21,686 nucleotides of DNA. Origin: CAYTQK01 sp964439745. Lineage in GTDB: Bacteria > Desulfobacterota > Desulfobacteria > Desulfobacterales > Desulfosudaceae. The stretch's first letter is position 1, and each line of letters begins with the position of its first letter. Below are positions 15,610 to 21,686 of the stretch, piece after piece. The stretch covers positions 1-21,686 of the forward strand of contig CAYTQK010000013.1 of the NCBI GenBank assembly GCA_964439745.1, in the 5' to 3' direction. The notes under the pieces were generated by a model that had not been told where the DNA came from, made no database searches, and saw only the letters and a program-made list of their open reading frames with translations. A program made the position numbers and the translations under genes.

Positions 15610-15718
15610 GTCCGGAGGGGAGCTCGGCAAAGGCGCAGGGACGGCCGTATTTCCAGATGGTCTAAAAAAGGATGAATTTTTTGTGCGCAGGCTTCAGAAG
15701 GTTGTCCGAATAGAAAAA

Positions 15719-15792
15719 TGGCTGAGGGGCAAGGATTCGAACCTTGACTAACGGGGCCAGAACCCGTCGTCCTGCCATTAGACGACCCCTCA
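15719..15792 (-). tRNA. tRNA-Gln (anticodon CTG)
   Basis: On the - strand a complete cloverleaf can be drawn. The acceptor TGAGGGG/CCCCTCA forms seven pairs. There is a D-arm around GTCTAATGGCAGGAC. The anticodon stem ACGGG/CCCGT has loop TTCTGGC, which places CTG at 34-36. The T-arm is AAGG-TTCGAAT-CCTT. Discriminator G and an encoded CCA (15719-15721) complete it. Its 5' end is only 54 bp downstream of the gltX stop, in the same orientation. Confidence 0.95.
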
Positions 15793-15846
15793 GTGCCAAT
15801 ATTTTATATAAAATAGCAACTTTTCCAGAAAAGGTCAAGGAAAAAA

Positions 15847-17253
15847 TCAGGCCGCGGCGATGGAGGCCACGGCATCCGCCAGTCGTCGGAGAACTGTTTC
15901 CTTGCCCAGCACTTCCATGATTTCAAAGATTCCCGGGCTTTCGGTTCTGCCGGTCAGGGCGACCCGCACCGGCTGGGCGATTTTTCCGAACTTGACGTCC
16001 GCGGTATCCATGACGGATTGAAAAGCCGGCTCCAGGGCGGGCTGATCAAACCGGGCCGGGTCGAGCGGTTCCAGGGCCCGTTGCAGGCCTTCCAGCAGGG
16101 GCCGGGTTGCGGGTGTCAGAAACTTGGCCGCAGCCTTTTCCTCATAGGTAATGGTCTCGGCATAGTAGAAGGCGGCCTTGTCGGCCATTTCCCGCAGGGT
16201 TTTGCTGCGCGGCCGCAGGGTTTCGATCACCCGCTCCAGGTAGTTGTCTTTTTTGGCCGCACAGCCGATTTCCTCCAGAAAGGGCAGCAGGTGCGCGGCC
16301 AGGGTGGCCGGGGGCGAGTGCTTGATGTGTTCGGCATTGATGGCCAGCAGCTTGTCCGGATTGAAAACCCCGGCCGACTTGCCGATATGCTTGATGCTGA
16401 ATTTTTCTATCAATTCCGGGATGGTAAAGTACTCCTGGTCCCCGTGTGACCAGCCCAGCCGGACCAGGTAGTTGAGCAGTCCTTCCGGCAGAAATCCCCG
16501 GTCGCGGTATTCCAGCACCGACATGGCGCCATGGCGCTTGCTCAGACGGGCGCGGTCGCTGCCCAGCACCATGGGAACATGGGCGTATTCCGGCGGTTCC
16601 ACGCCCAGGGCCTGGTAGAGCATGATCTGGCGGGGAGTGTTGGTGACGTGATCGTCGCCGCGGATAATGGTGGTAATCCCCATGGTGATGTCGTCAACCA
16701 CCACGGCCAGGTTATAGGTGGGGGTGCCGTCGCTGCGCTGAATAATAAAATCTCCGGTTTCGCGGTTGTCAAAGGCGATGTCTCCCTTGACCCGGTCTTC
16801 CAGGATGGTCTTGCCCTGGTCCGGCGTCCGGAACCGGACCACCGCGTTGGGTGATCGCGGCCGTCCCTTTTCCCGGCAGGTGCCGTCATAGACCGGGTTT
16901 TCCCCCCGAACCAGCGCCTGCCGGCGCTTGTCCTCCAGTTCTTCCGCCGTGCAGGTGCAGTAATAGGCCCGGCCGGCCTGAATCAGTTTCTGGACATGCG
17001 CCGCATAGACATCAAAGCGCCGGGACTGGTAATAGGGACCCTCATCCCAGTCGATGCCCAGCCAGTGCAACGACTCGATAATACCGTCGGCCGAGGCGGT
17101 GGTGGATCGCTGCAGATCCGTATCTTCGATGCGCAGAATAAATTTTCCGCCGGTATGCCGGGCATACAGCCAGTTGAAAAGGGCCGTTCGGGCCCCGCCC
17201 AGATGCAGGTGCCCGGTCGGGCTGGGGGGGAAACGGGTGATTATATCGCTCAT
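15847..17253 (-). CDS. gltX: Glutamyl-tRNA synthetase
   Basis: 468 aa, a standard length for bacterial GluRS, which charges tRNA-Glu and, in non-discriminating forms, tRNA-Gln for later GatCAB amidation. The class I signatures are H17-L-G-G20 after RFPPSPTG, and RLSKR at 236-240 in place of KMSKS (usual for GluRS). A CTC...C pattern in the connective domain (YYCTCTAEE...GTCRE) matches the zinc site, and GDDHVTN lies in the catalytic core. The ATG at 17253 is preceded by AGAAGGT (17261-17267) at good spacing. A GTG three codons upstream (17262) falls within that site and is rejected as the start. Downstream in the same direction come tRNA-Gln and a broken zinc-ribbon gene. Whether this enzyme discriminates against tRNA-Gln cannot be told by eye. 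Confidence 0.95.
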   Translation of the reverse strand: MSDIITRFPPSPTGHLHLGGARTALFNWLYARHTGGKFILRIEDTDLQRSTTASADGIIESLHWLGIDWDEGPYYQSRRFDVYAAHVQKLIQAGRAYYCTCTAEELEDKRRQALVRGENPVYDGTCREKGRPRSPNAVVRFRTPDQGKTILEDRVKGDIAFDNRETGDFIIQRSDGTPTYNLAVVVDDITMGITTIIRGDDHVTNTPRQIMLYQALGVEPPEYAHVPMVLGSDRARLSKRHGAMSVLEYRDRGFLPEGLLNYLVRLGWSHGDQEYFTIPELIEKFSIKHIGKSAGVFNPDKLLAINAEHIKHSPPATLAAHLLPFLEEIGCAAKKDNYLERVIETLRPRSKTLREMADKAAFYYAETITYEEKAAAKFLTPATRPLLEGLQRALEPLDPARFDQPALEPAFQSVMDTADVKFGKIAQPVRVALTGRTESPGIFEIMEVLGKETVLRRLADAVASIAAA

Positions 17254-17472
17254 GGTCGACACCTTCTGGTTTCGTCAACAAAAAAGGGGCGGTTTTGTGT
17301 ATGAAACCACCCGATATGACTTAATTTTTTATCGTTTTTGCTTGACCGCAATGGTGTTATACCACCCCGGCCGGGGCAAAAGCAATGCAAAAAGAGGGGG
17401 TTCTCTGCCCGTCCTGCCTGTCGGCCGTTTTTTTTTCTTCGCCCGGCCGCACCAGAATGCCGGCTGTAAGGA

Positions 17473-17501
17473 TTGACAAAAAAATGCAAGCGATTTATTG
17501 A
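17473..17501 (+). promoter_or_regulatory. Candidate promoter for the class II RNR gene
   Basis: TTGACA (17473-17478), 17-bp spacer, TATTGA (17496-17501), in the 285-bp divergent gap between gltX and the RNR gene. The -35 is perfect and the -10 moderate. The rest of the gap (17254-17472) has AT-rich stretches and a short GGTG/CACC dyad near 17350, but no gene. Confidence 0.4.
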
Positions 17502-17538
17502 TTTTACATATTGTTTATCGTCAATCGTGGAGATTTCC

Positions 17539-19188
17539 ATGCAGCTGACGCCGCTTGCCGAGACGGTGCTGAAAAAGAGATACCTGGCCCGCAACTACCG
17601 GGACGAATTGCTGGAAACCCCGGAGGGTCTCTTTCGGCGCGTGGCCCATGCCATTGCCGAGGCCGACCGCCTGTTTGACGCCCGCGCCGAAGTGGGCAAG
17701 ACCGCCCGGGAATTCGAAGAGGCCATGGTATCGTTTGCCTTTTTGCCGAATTCTCCCTGCCTGATGCATGCCGGTCGCCCCATGGGGCAGCTGGCCGCCT
17801 GTTTCGTGCTGCCGGTGGAAGACAGCCTGGAATCGATTTTTCAATCTCTCAAAGATGCCGCCGTGATTCACCAGACCGCCGGCGGAACCGGATTCTCCTT
17901 CAGCCGGCTGCGGCCCGGCGGGGACACCATTCTGCCGGCTTTCGGCGTCGCCGGCGGCCCCATCCCTTTTATCCGGCTGTTTGACACGGCCACGCACATC
18001 ATTGACCGGGACCGGATCCGGCCGGGCGCCAATATGGGCGTCCTTCATGTCAGCCATCCGGATATCGAGCCGTTTATCCGGGTCAAGCAGGAGCCGGGGC
18101 AGTTGATCAACTTCAATCTCTCCGTGGCCGTGGACGAACGTTTTCTGGCGCAGGTCCGGACCGGCGGCGATTACCCCCTGATTCATCCCCGGACCGGCGT
18201 GGCGGTCGACAGAAAACCGGCCGCGGAGCTGCTGCGGCTGATGGCCGAGTGTGCCTGGAAGACCGGCGATCCGGGGCTCCTCTTCATCGACCGGGTCAAC
18301 CGCGCCAACCCCACCCCCGGCCTGGGCTGGCTGGAAGCTACCAATCCCTGCGGCGAGCAGCCCCTGCTTCCCTACGAGTCCTGTACCCTGGGATCCATCA
18401 ACCTGACCCGGATGATCGACAGCCGGGGCGTCAATTTTGACCGGCTGGGCCGGACCGTGGCCACGGCGGTTCATTTTCTGGACAATGTCATCGAAGTCAA
18501 TCGTTATCCGCTGCGGCGCATCGAGGAGTGGAGCCGGGCCAACCGCAAGATCGGTCTGGGCGTCATGGGGTTCGCCGACATGTTGATTATGCTGAATGTC
18601 CCCTACCAGAGCGAAGAAGCGGTGCGGCTGGCCGATTCCATCATGGCCCATATCCAGAAATGTGCCGAGGCGGCTTCGGCGGAACTGGCCGAGAAGCGGT
18701 CCAATTTTCCCGCCTTTGATCACAGCCTCTTCCCGGGTCGGGGCGTCAAATACCGGCGCAACGCCACCCTGACCACCGTGGCCCCCACCGGCTCCATCAG
18801 CCTGATTGCCGGGGTCAGCAGCGGCATTGAACCGGTTTTTGCTTTTCAGGTGCGGCGGCGGGTGGTGGACACGGTCTATGATGATGTTCATCCCCTGTAT
18901 GAGCGGTACCGGCAGGAGGGGCGAAAGACACCACCGGAAATTTTCCAGACCGCCTGGGACGTGGACCCGGAATGGCACCTGGAAATTCAGGCCGCCTTTC
19001 AGGCGCATACCGACAACGCCGTTTCCAAGACGGTCAACGTGCCCGAAGCGGCCGACGTGGACACCATTTACCGGCTGTTTCTGAAAGCAGCCGGGATGAA
19101 CATCAAGGGGATCACGGTCTACCGGGATCAGTCGCTTTCCAACCAGATTCTTTCGCTGTGTTCTACCAGCCGGGAGGATTGCAGTTGA
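17539..19188 (+). CDS. nrdJ: Adenosylcobalamin-dependent (class II) ribonucleoside-diphosphate reductase
   Basis: 549 aa. It reduces ribonucleotides to deoxyribonucleotides using a cobalamin-generated thiyl radical and needs no separate radical subunit. Visible catalytic residues are the redox pair C74 (LPNSPCLMHAG) and C282 (ESCTLGSINL), and the radical site N269-P-C271-G-E273. Other family signatures are HQTAGGTGFSFSRLRP, RPGANMGVL, and APTGSIS near the C-terminus. It ends soon after VYRDQS with a C-x6-C pair three residues from the end. This could be the re-reducing dithiol but is spaced differently from the common CxxC or Cx4C, and no zinc-ribbon tail is present. ATG 17539 has a GGAG site 7 nt upstream; an upstream in-frame start at 17473 coincides with the promoter and was rejected. 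Confidence 0.92.
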   Translation: MQLTPLAETVLKKRYLARNYRDELLETPEGLFRRVAHAIAEADRLFDARAEVGKTAREFEEAMVSFAFLPNSPCLMHAGRPMGQLAACFVLPVEDSLESIFQSLKDAAVIHQTAGGTGFSFSRLRPGGDTILPAFGVAGGPIPFIRLFDTATHIIDRDRIRPGANMGVLHVSHPDIEPFIRVKQEPGQLINFNLSVAVDERFLAQVRTGGDYPLIHPRTGVAVDRKPAAELLRLMAECAWKTGDPGLLFIDRVNRANPTPGLGWLEATNPCGEQPLLPYESCTLGSINLTRMIDSRGVNFDRLGRTVATAVHFLDNVIEVNRYPLRRIEEWSRANRKIGLGVMGFADMLIMLNVPYQSEEAVRLADSIMAHIQKCAEAASAELAEKRSNFPAFDHSLFPGRGVKYRRNATLTTVAPTGSISLIAGVSSGIEPVFAFQVRRRVVDTVYDDVHPLYERYRQEGRKTPPEIFQTAWDVDPEWHLEIQAAFQAHTDNAVSKTVNVPEAADVDTIYRLFLKAAGMNIKGITVYRDQSLSNQILSLCSTSREDCS

Positions 19189-19290
19189 TTCCTGTACCGG
19201 AGCCATTTATCAAAACCGCAATGCAGGCAGAAGGAAACCGTCCGGAGGCGCGGCCGGGTGCGGCCGTTCCGGGCAGAAGGAGAGAACGCA

Positions 19291-20145
19291 ATGAACGTCA
19301 AGACAATGATGGTTATCGGCGCCGGCCAGATGGGCGGCGGCATCGCCCAGGTGGCCGCCCAGGCCGGCTACCTCACCTACCTGAACGATATTTCCCGGGA
19401 GCTGGTGGACAAGGGCATGGCGGCTGTTTCCGCCAGCCTGGACCGGCTGGAGAAAAAGGAAAAAATTACCGCGGCTGACAAGGTTGCTGTTCTGGACCGG
19501 ATCAGGCCGGTGACCAGCCTGGATGCGGCTGCCGAATGCGACCTGGTGGTGGAGGCGGTGATCGAAAAAATGGCGGTCAAGGCCGAAGTGTTCGGCCAGC
19601 TGGACCGCCTGGCCCCGGATCATGCCATTCTGGCCAGCAACACCTCCTCGCTGCCCATCACCGGCATTGCCGCCCATACCGGCCGGCCGGAACAGGTCAT
19701 CGGGATGCACTTCATGAATCCCGTGCCGGTCATGAAGCTGGTGGAAGTGATCAACGGCCTGGCCACCTCAGCGGCAGTGACCGCCACCATCGAGGCCGTG
19801 GCCGAAGCCATGGGGAAAACACCGGTTTCCTGCAAGGATGTCCCCGGTTTTGTCTCCAACCGGGTGCTGATGGTCATGCTCAACGAGGCGCTGTGGGAGC
19901 TGTATGAAGGGGTCGCTTCGGCCGAGGGCATCGACCAGATCATGAAGCTGGGCATGAATCATCCCATGGGGCCCCTGGCGCTGGCGGACCTGATCGGCTT
20001 GGACACCGTGCTGGCCATCCTGAATGTCCTCCAGGAGGGGTACGGCGACCCCAAATACCGCCCCTGCCCCCTGCTCAAGTCGTACGTGGCGGCCGGGTGG
20101 CTGGGCCGGAAAACCGGTCGGGGGATCTACGACTATTCGGGGTAA
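19291..20145 (+). CDS. hbd: 3-hydroxyacyl-CoA (3-hydroxybutyryl-CoA) dehydrogenase
   Basis: 284 aa, the length of monofunctional Hbd/PaaH enzymes, which interconvert (S)-3-hydroxyacyl-CoA and 3-oxoacyl-CoA with NAD(P). The NAD fold starts at G10-x-G12-x2-G15 (GAGQMGGG). The catalytic His is H140 in GMHFMNPVPVMKLVEV. ASNTSSLP carries the substrate-binding Ser, CKDVPGFVSNRVL holds the Asn, and the C-terminal helical domain ends in WLGRKTGRGIYDYSG. ATG 19291 is chosen because AGAAGGAGA (19276-19284) lies at correct spacing; an upstream start at 19258 would include that site. It sits 102 nt after the RNR gene and before the rpmF-fabG-acpP cluster. It may serve beta-oxidation or butyrate-type metabolism; context does not decide. 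Confidence 0.92.
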   Translation: MNVKTMMVIGAGQMGGGIAQVAAQAGYLTYLNDISRELVDKGMAAVSASLDRLEKKEKITAADKVAVLDRIRPVTSLDAAAECDLVVEAVIEKMAVKAEVFGQLDRLAPDHAILASNTSSLPITGIAAHTGRPEQVIGMHFMNPVPVMKLVEVINGLATSAAVTATIEAVAEAMGKTPVSCKDVPGFVSNRVLMVMLNEALWELYEGVASAEGIDQIMKLGMNHPMGPLALADLIGLDTVLAILNVLQEGYGDPKYRPCPLLKSYVAAGWLGRKTGRGIYDYSG

Positions 20146-20237
20146 CCATTGGCCCCACCGGTTTCTCCGGCCGCCGGCGCAGGGTTTCTGCTTTGCTTTT
20201 TCGAGGACCGGAGTGCCCGGGTAAGCGAATAAAATAC

Positions 20238-20266
20238 TTGACAAATATCAGACAGATCAATAACCT
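20238..20266 (+). promoter_or_regulatory. Candidate promoter of the rpmF-fabG-acpP cluster
   Basis: TTGACA (20238-20243), 17-bp spacer, TAACCT (20261-20266), in an AT-rich patch inside the 225-bp gap after the dehydrogenase gene. The -35 is perfect and the -10 weak. It would give a leader of about 100 nt before rpmF. Confidence 0.4.
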
Positions 20267-20370
20267 AATAAGATTATGCAGATGCCGCGGGCGAAGGCAG
20301 CGGCGGTGACACAAGCCGCCGATTCGCCCGCGACCGGATAGGATGAAATGCAAGATCAGGAGAAATAATT

Positions 20371-20550
20371 ATGGCTGTGCCCAAGCGAAAGAAATCAAAA
20401 TCAAAACGGGATATGCGCCGGGCGCATACCAAGGCTGCGCCGGTTGATGTCAGTGCGTGTCCCCAATGCGGTGAGGTCAAACTCCGTCACCGGGCCTGTC
20501 CTTCCTGCGGTACCTACAAGGGACGGACGGTGATGGATGTGGAAGAATAA
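20371..20550 (+). CDS. rpmF: 50S ribosomal protein L32 (bL32)
   Basis: 59 aa, short enough to be missed by ORF cut-offs. It begins MAVPKRKKSKSKRDMRRAH, the hallmark start of bL32, and carries the zinc-ribbon form with C30-x2-C33 and C43-x2-C46 followed by GTYKGR. It is therefore a zinc-containing (C+) paralogue. A good ribosome-binding site (AGGAGA, 20358-20363) precedes the ATG. In many bacteria rpmF heads the fatty-acid gene cluster; here it is followed directly by fabG. Confidence 0.97.
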   Translation: MAVPKRKKSKSKRDMRRAHTKAAPVDVSACPQCGEVKLRHRACPSCGTYKGRTVMDVEE

Positions 20551-20611
20551 AAAAAGTTTGTCCGGCGGCGTCTTCTAATTGCTGCCGCGGCGGCGGAAAG
20601 GGACGGGAAAA

Positions 20612-21358
20612 ATGAGCCCGCAAACTGAGCGCGTGGTCGTTGTTACCGGCGGCGCCAGGGGAATCGGCAGGGCCATTTGCCGGGCGTTTGCCGCGCCCGG
20701 TACCCATGTCTGTTTTAACTATCTGTCCGCTTCGGAAGCGGCCCGGCAGACGAAAGAAGAAATTGCCGAACGGGGCGGCCGGGCCACCGCCATGCAGGCG
20801 GATGTGACCAGCGCAGCGGAAATGCGGGACTTTTTTTCCGCCGTGGCCGATGCCTCCGGCCGGCTGGATGTCCTGGTCAACAACGCCGGCATCACCCGGG
20901 ACGGCCTCGTCCCCCGCATGAAGGAAGCGGACTGGGACGACGTCATGGCCGTCAATCTCAAGGGCGCCTTTTTCTGTATCAAGGCGGCCTCCCGGCAGAT
21001 GCTGAATCAACGACAGGGGCGGATCATCAACATCGGCTCGGTAGTGGGGCAGACCGGTAATGCCGGCCAGGCCAATTATGCCGCCGCCAAGGCGGGACTG
21101 ATCGGGCTGACCCGCTCGGTCGCCCTGGAGTTCGCCTCCCGGAAAATTACCGTCAACGCCATTGCGGCCGGGCTGATCCGGACCGACATGGCCGGAACCC
21201 TGAGCGCGGAGCAGCAGGCGGCCCTGGAATCACAGATTCCCCTGGGACGCATGGGCCGACCTGAAGAGGTGGCGGCGGTGGCACTTTTCCTGGCCTCCGA
21301 GGCGGCCGCCTATATCACCGGCCAGGTGATCGCCGTGAACGGTGGATTATACATGTAA
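20612..21358 (+). CDS. fabG: 3-oxoacyl-[acyl-carrier-protein] reductase
   Basis: 248 aa short-chain dehydrogenase that reduces 3-oxoacyl-ACP with NADPH in fatty-acid elongation. The cofactor loop TGGARGIG is at residues 12-19, VNNAG follows in the fold, and the catalytic triad is S143 (NIGSVVG), Y156 and K160 (NYAAAK). The C-terminus ITGQVIAVNGGLYM is typical of FabG. ATG 20612 is preferred over a TTG at 20579 because it gives the normal FabG N-terminus; the upstream GGGACGGGA is a modest ribosome-binding site. It lies between rpmF and acpP, which supports the FabG role over other SDR functions. Confidence 0.93.
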   Translation: MSPQTERVVVVTGGARGIGRAICRAFAAPGTHVCFNYLSASEAARQTKEEIAERGGRATAMQADVTSAAEMRDFFSAVADASGRLDVLVNNAGITRDGLVPRMKEADWDDVMAVNLKGAFFCIKAASRQMLNQRQGRIINIGSVVGQTGNAGQANYAAAKAGLIGLTRSVALEFASRKITVNAIAAGLIRTDMAGTLSAEQQAALESQIPLGRMGRPEEVAAVALFLASEAAAYITGQVIAVNGGLYM

Positions 21359-21387
21359 CGTGGACGCCCCAGCGAAGGAGAGAATCC

Positions 21388-21618
21388 ATGTCAATCGAAG
21401 ATAAAGTGAAACGAATGCTCGCCGAACGTCTTGATATCGATGTTGCCGACATCAAGCCTGAATCCCGGTTTGTCAATGACCTCGGCGCGGATTCGCTGGA
21501 CATTGTGGAATTGCTGATGAAGCTGGAAGACGAGTTTGATCTGGAAATTTCCGATGAGGAAGCCGAAGAGATCACGACCGTCAAGGACGCGGTGGATTAT
21601 ATCACCGAACGCATGTAG
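21388..21618 (+). CDS. acpP: Acyl carrier protein
   Basis: 76 aa, strongly acidic, with the phosphopantetheine attachment Ser S36 in GADSLDIVEL. Length and sequence match bacterial type II fatty-acid-synthase ACP. AAGGAG (about 21375-21380) precedes the ATG at correct spacing. It follows fabG by 29 nt. The remaining 68 bases of the window contain a short hairpin but no identifiable start of a following gene; fabF would be the expected neighbour. Confidence 0.97.
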   Translation: MSIEDKVKRMLAERLDIDVADIKPESRFVNDLGADSLDIVELLMKLEDEFDLEISDEEAEEITTVKDAVDYITERM

Positions 21619-21629
21619 CCAGTACCCAA

Positions 21630-21644
21630 GCGGAATGTTTCCGC
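21630..21644. repeat. Short hairpin after acpP
   Basis: GCGGAA (21630-21635), loop TGT, TTCCGC (21639-21644): a perfect 6-bp stem 12 nt after the acpP stop. No T-run follows, so it is not an intrinsic terminator. It could act in mRNA processing or as a partial attenuator that makes acpP transcript abundant. Confidence 0.3.
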
Positions 21645-21686
21645 CGCGCCATCCCGGTAAGTCAACCGGACCGGGAGTGGGTGGGG

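Noticed and set aside
17254..17262. GTG at 17262 as the gltX start
   Set aside because: It overlaps the ribosome-binding site AGAAGGT that serves the ATG at 17253.
17342..17357. TTGACC followed by TATACC in the gltX/RNR gap as a promoter
   Set aside because: The spacer is only about 10 bp, too short for sigma70.
17521..19206. 561-codon open frame on the - strand
   Set aside because: Antisense to the ribonucleotide reductase, which has all catalytic residues; the shadow is Gly/His/Gln-rich and motif-free.
1..21686. CRISPR arrays, prophage or integrase genes, toxin-antitoxin pairs, rRNA
   Set aside because: No regularly spaced repeats, integrase or transposase frames, typical TA pairs or rRNA signatures were seen; the only mobile signal is the short element at 11751-11876.

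Overview
The window is about 21.7 kb of GC-rich (roughly 60%) bacterial chromosome, densely coded and mostly on the + strand. The gene content suggests an anaerobic member of the Desulfobacterota (delta-proteobacterial sulfate-reducer relatives). It includes a 2[4Fe-4S] ferredoxin, an adenosylcobalamin-dependent (class II) ribonucleotide reductase, a LarA/DUF2088-type protein, a 3-hydroxyacyl-CoA dehydrogenase and several hypothetical genes of a kind I associate with that phylum. The taxonomic placement is inference; no rRNA gene is present.

Layout. (1) 1-4368: an overlapping housekeeping string of surE (3' part only), an OB-fold + HD-domain YhaM-like exonuclease, tmk, and then one 768-codon gene that fuses a PLP cysteine synthase to a full-length CysRS-like domain. 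(2) 4369-5931: an unrecognised 323-aa gene, then a 2[4Fe-4S] ferredoxin with its own promoter, a 5' UTR hairpin that could sequester the ribosome-binding site, and a strong intrinsic terminator. (3) 5996-11728: a DUF2088 (nickel-pincer isomerase-like) gene, then a tightly coupled DNA-repair set of an O6-alkylguanine-DNA alkyltransferase, a 1146-aa fusion of an EndoQ-like PHP/zinc-ribbon nuclease with a UvrD/PcrA helicase, and a small unknown protein. (4) 11729-15158: a MITE-like AT-rich element inserted just upstream of a secreted lytic transglycosylase, followed by a class A penicillin-binding protein. (5) 15189-17253 on the - strand: gltX, tRNA-Gln(CTG) and a frameshifted zinc-ribbon gene, all pointing the same way. 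(6) 17539-21618: class II RNR, 3-hydroxyacyl-CoA dehydrogenase, and a compact rpmF-fabG-acpP fatty-acid cluster. The 59-aa L32 gene (rpmF) is below common ORF-calling cut-offs.

The most unusual items are two fusions. In the cysteine synthase/CysRS-like protein, both class I synthetase signatures (HIGH and KMSKS) and one zinc ligand are replaced, so the synthetase half is probably not an ordinary CysRS. The EndoQ-like nuclease/helicase ends in a beta-clamp-type QLELF motif and is translationally coupled to an alkyltransferase, which suggests a dedicated damaged-base repair operon. Smaller points of interest are the possible anti-Shine-Dalgarno switch before the ferredoxin, the MITE-like element, and the gltX/tRNA-Gln adjacency.
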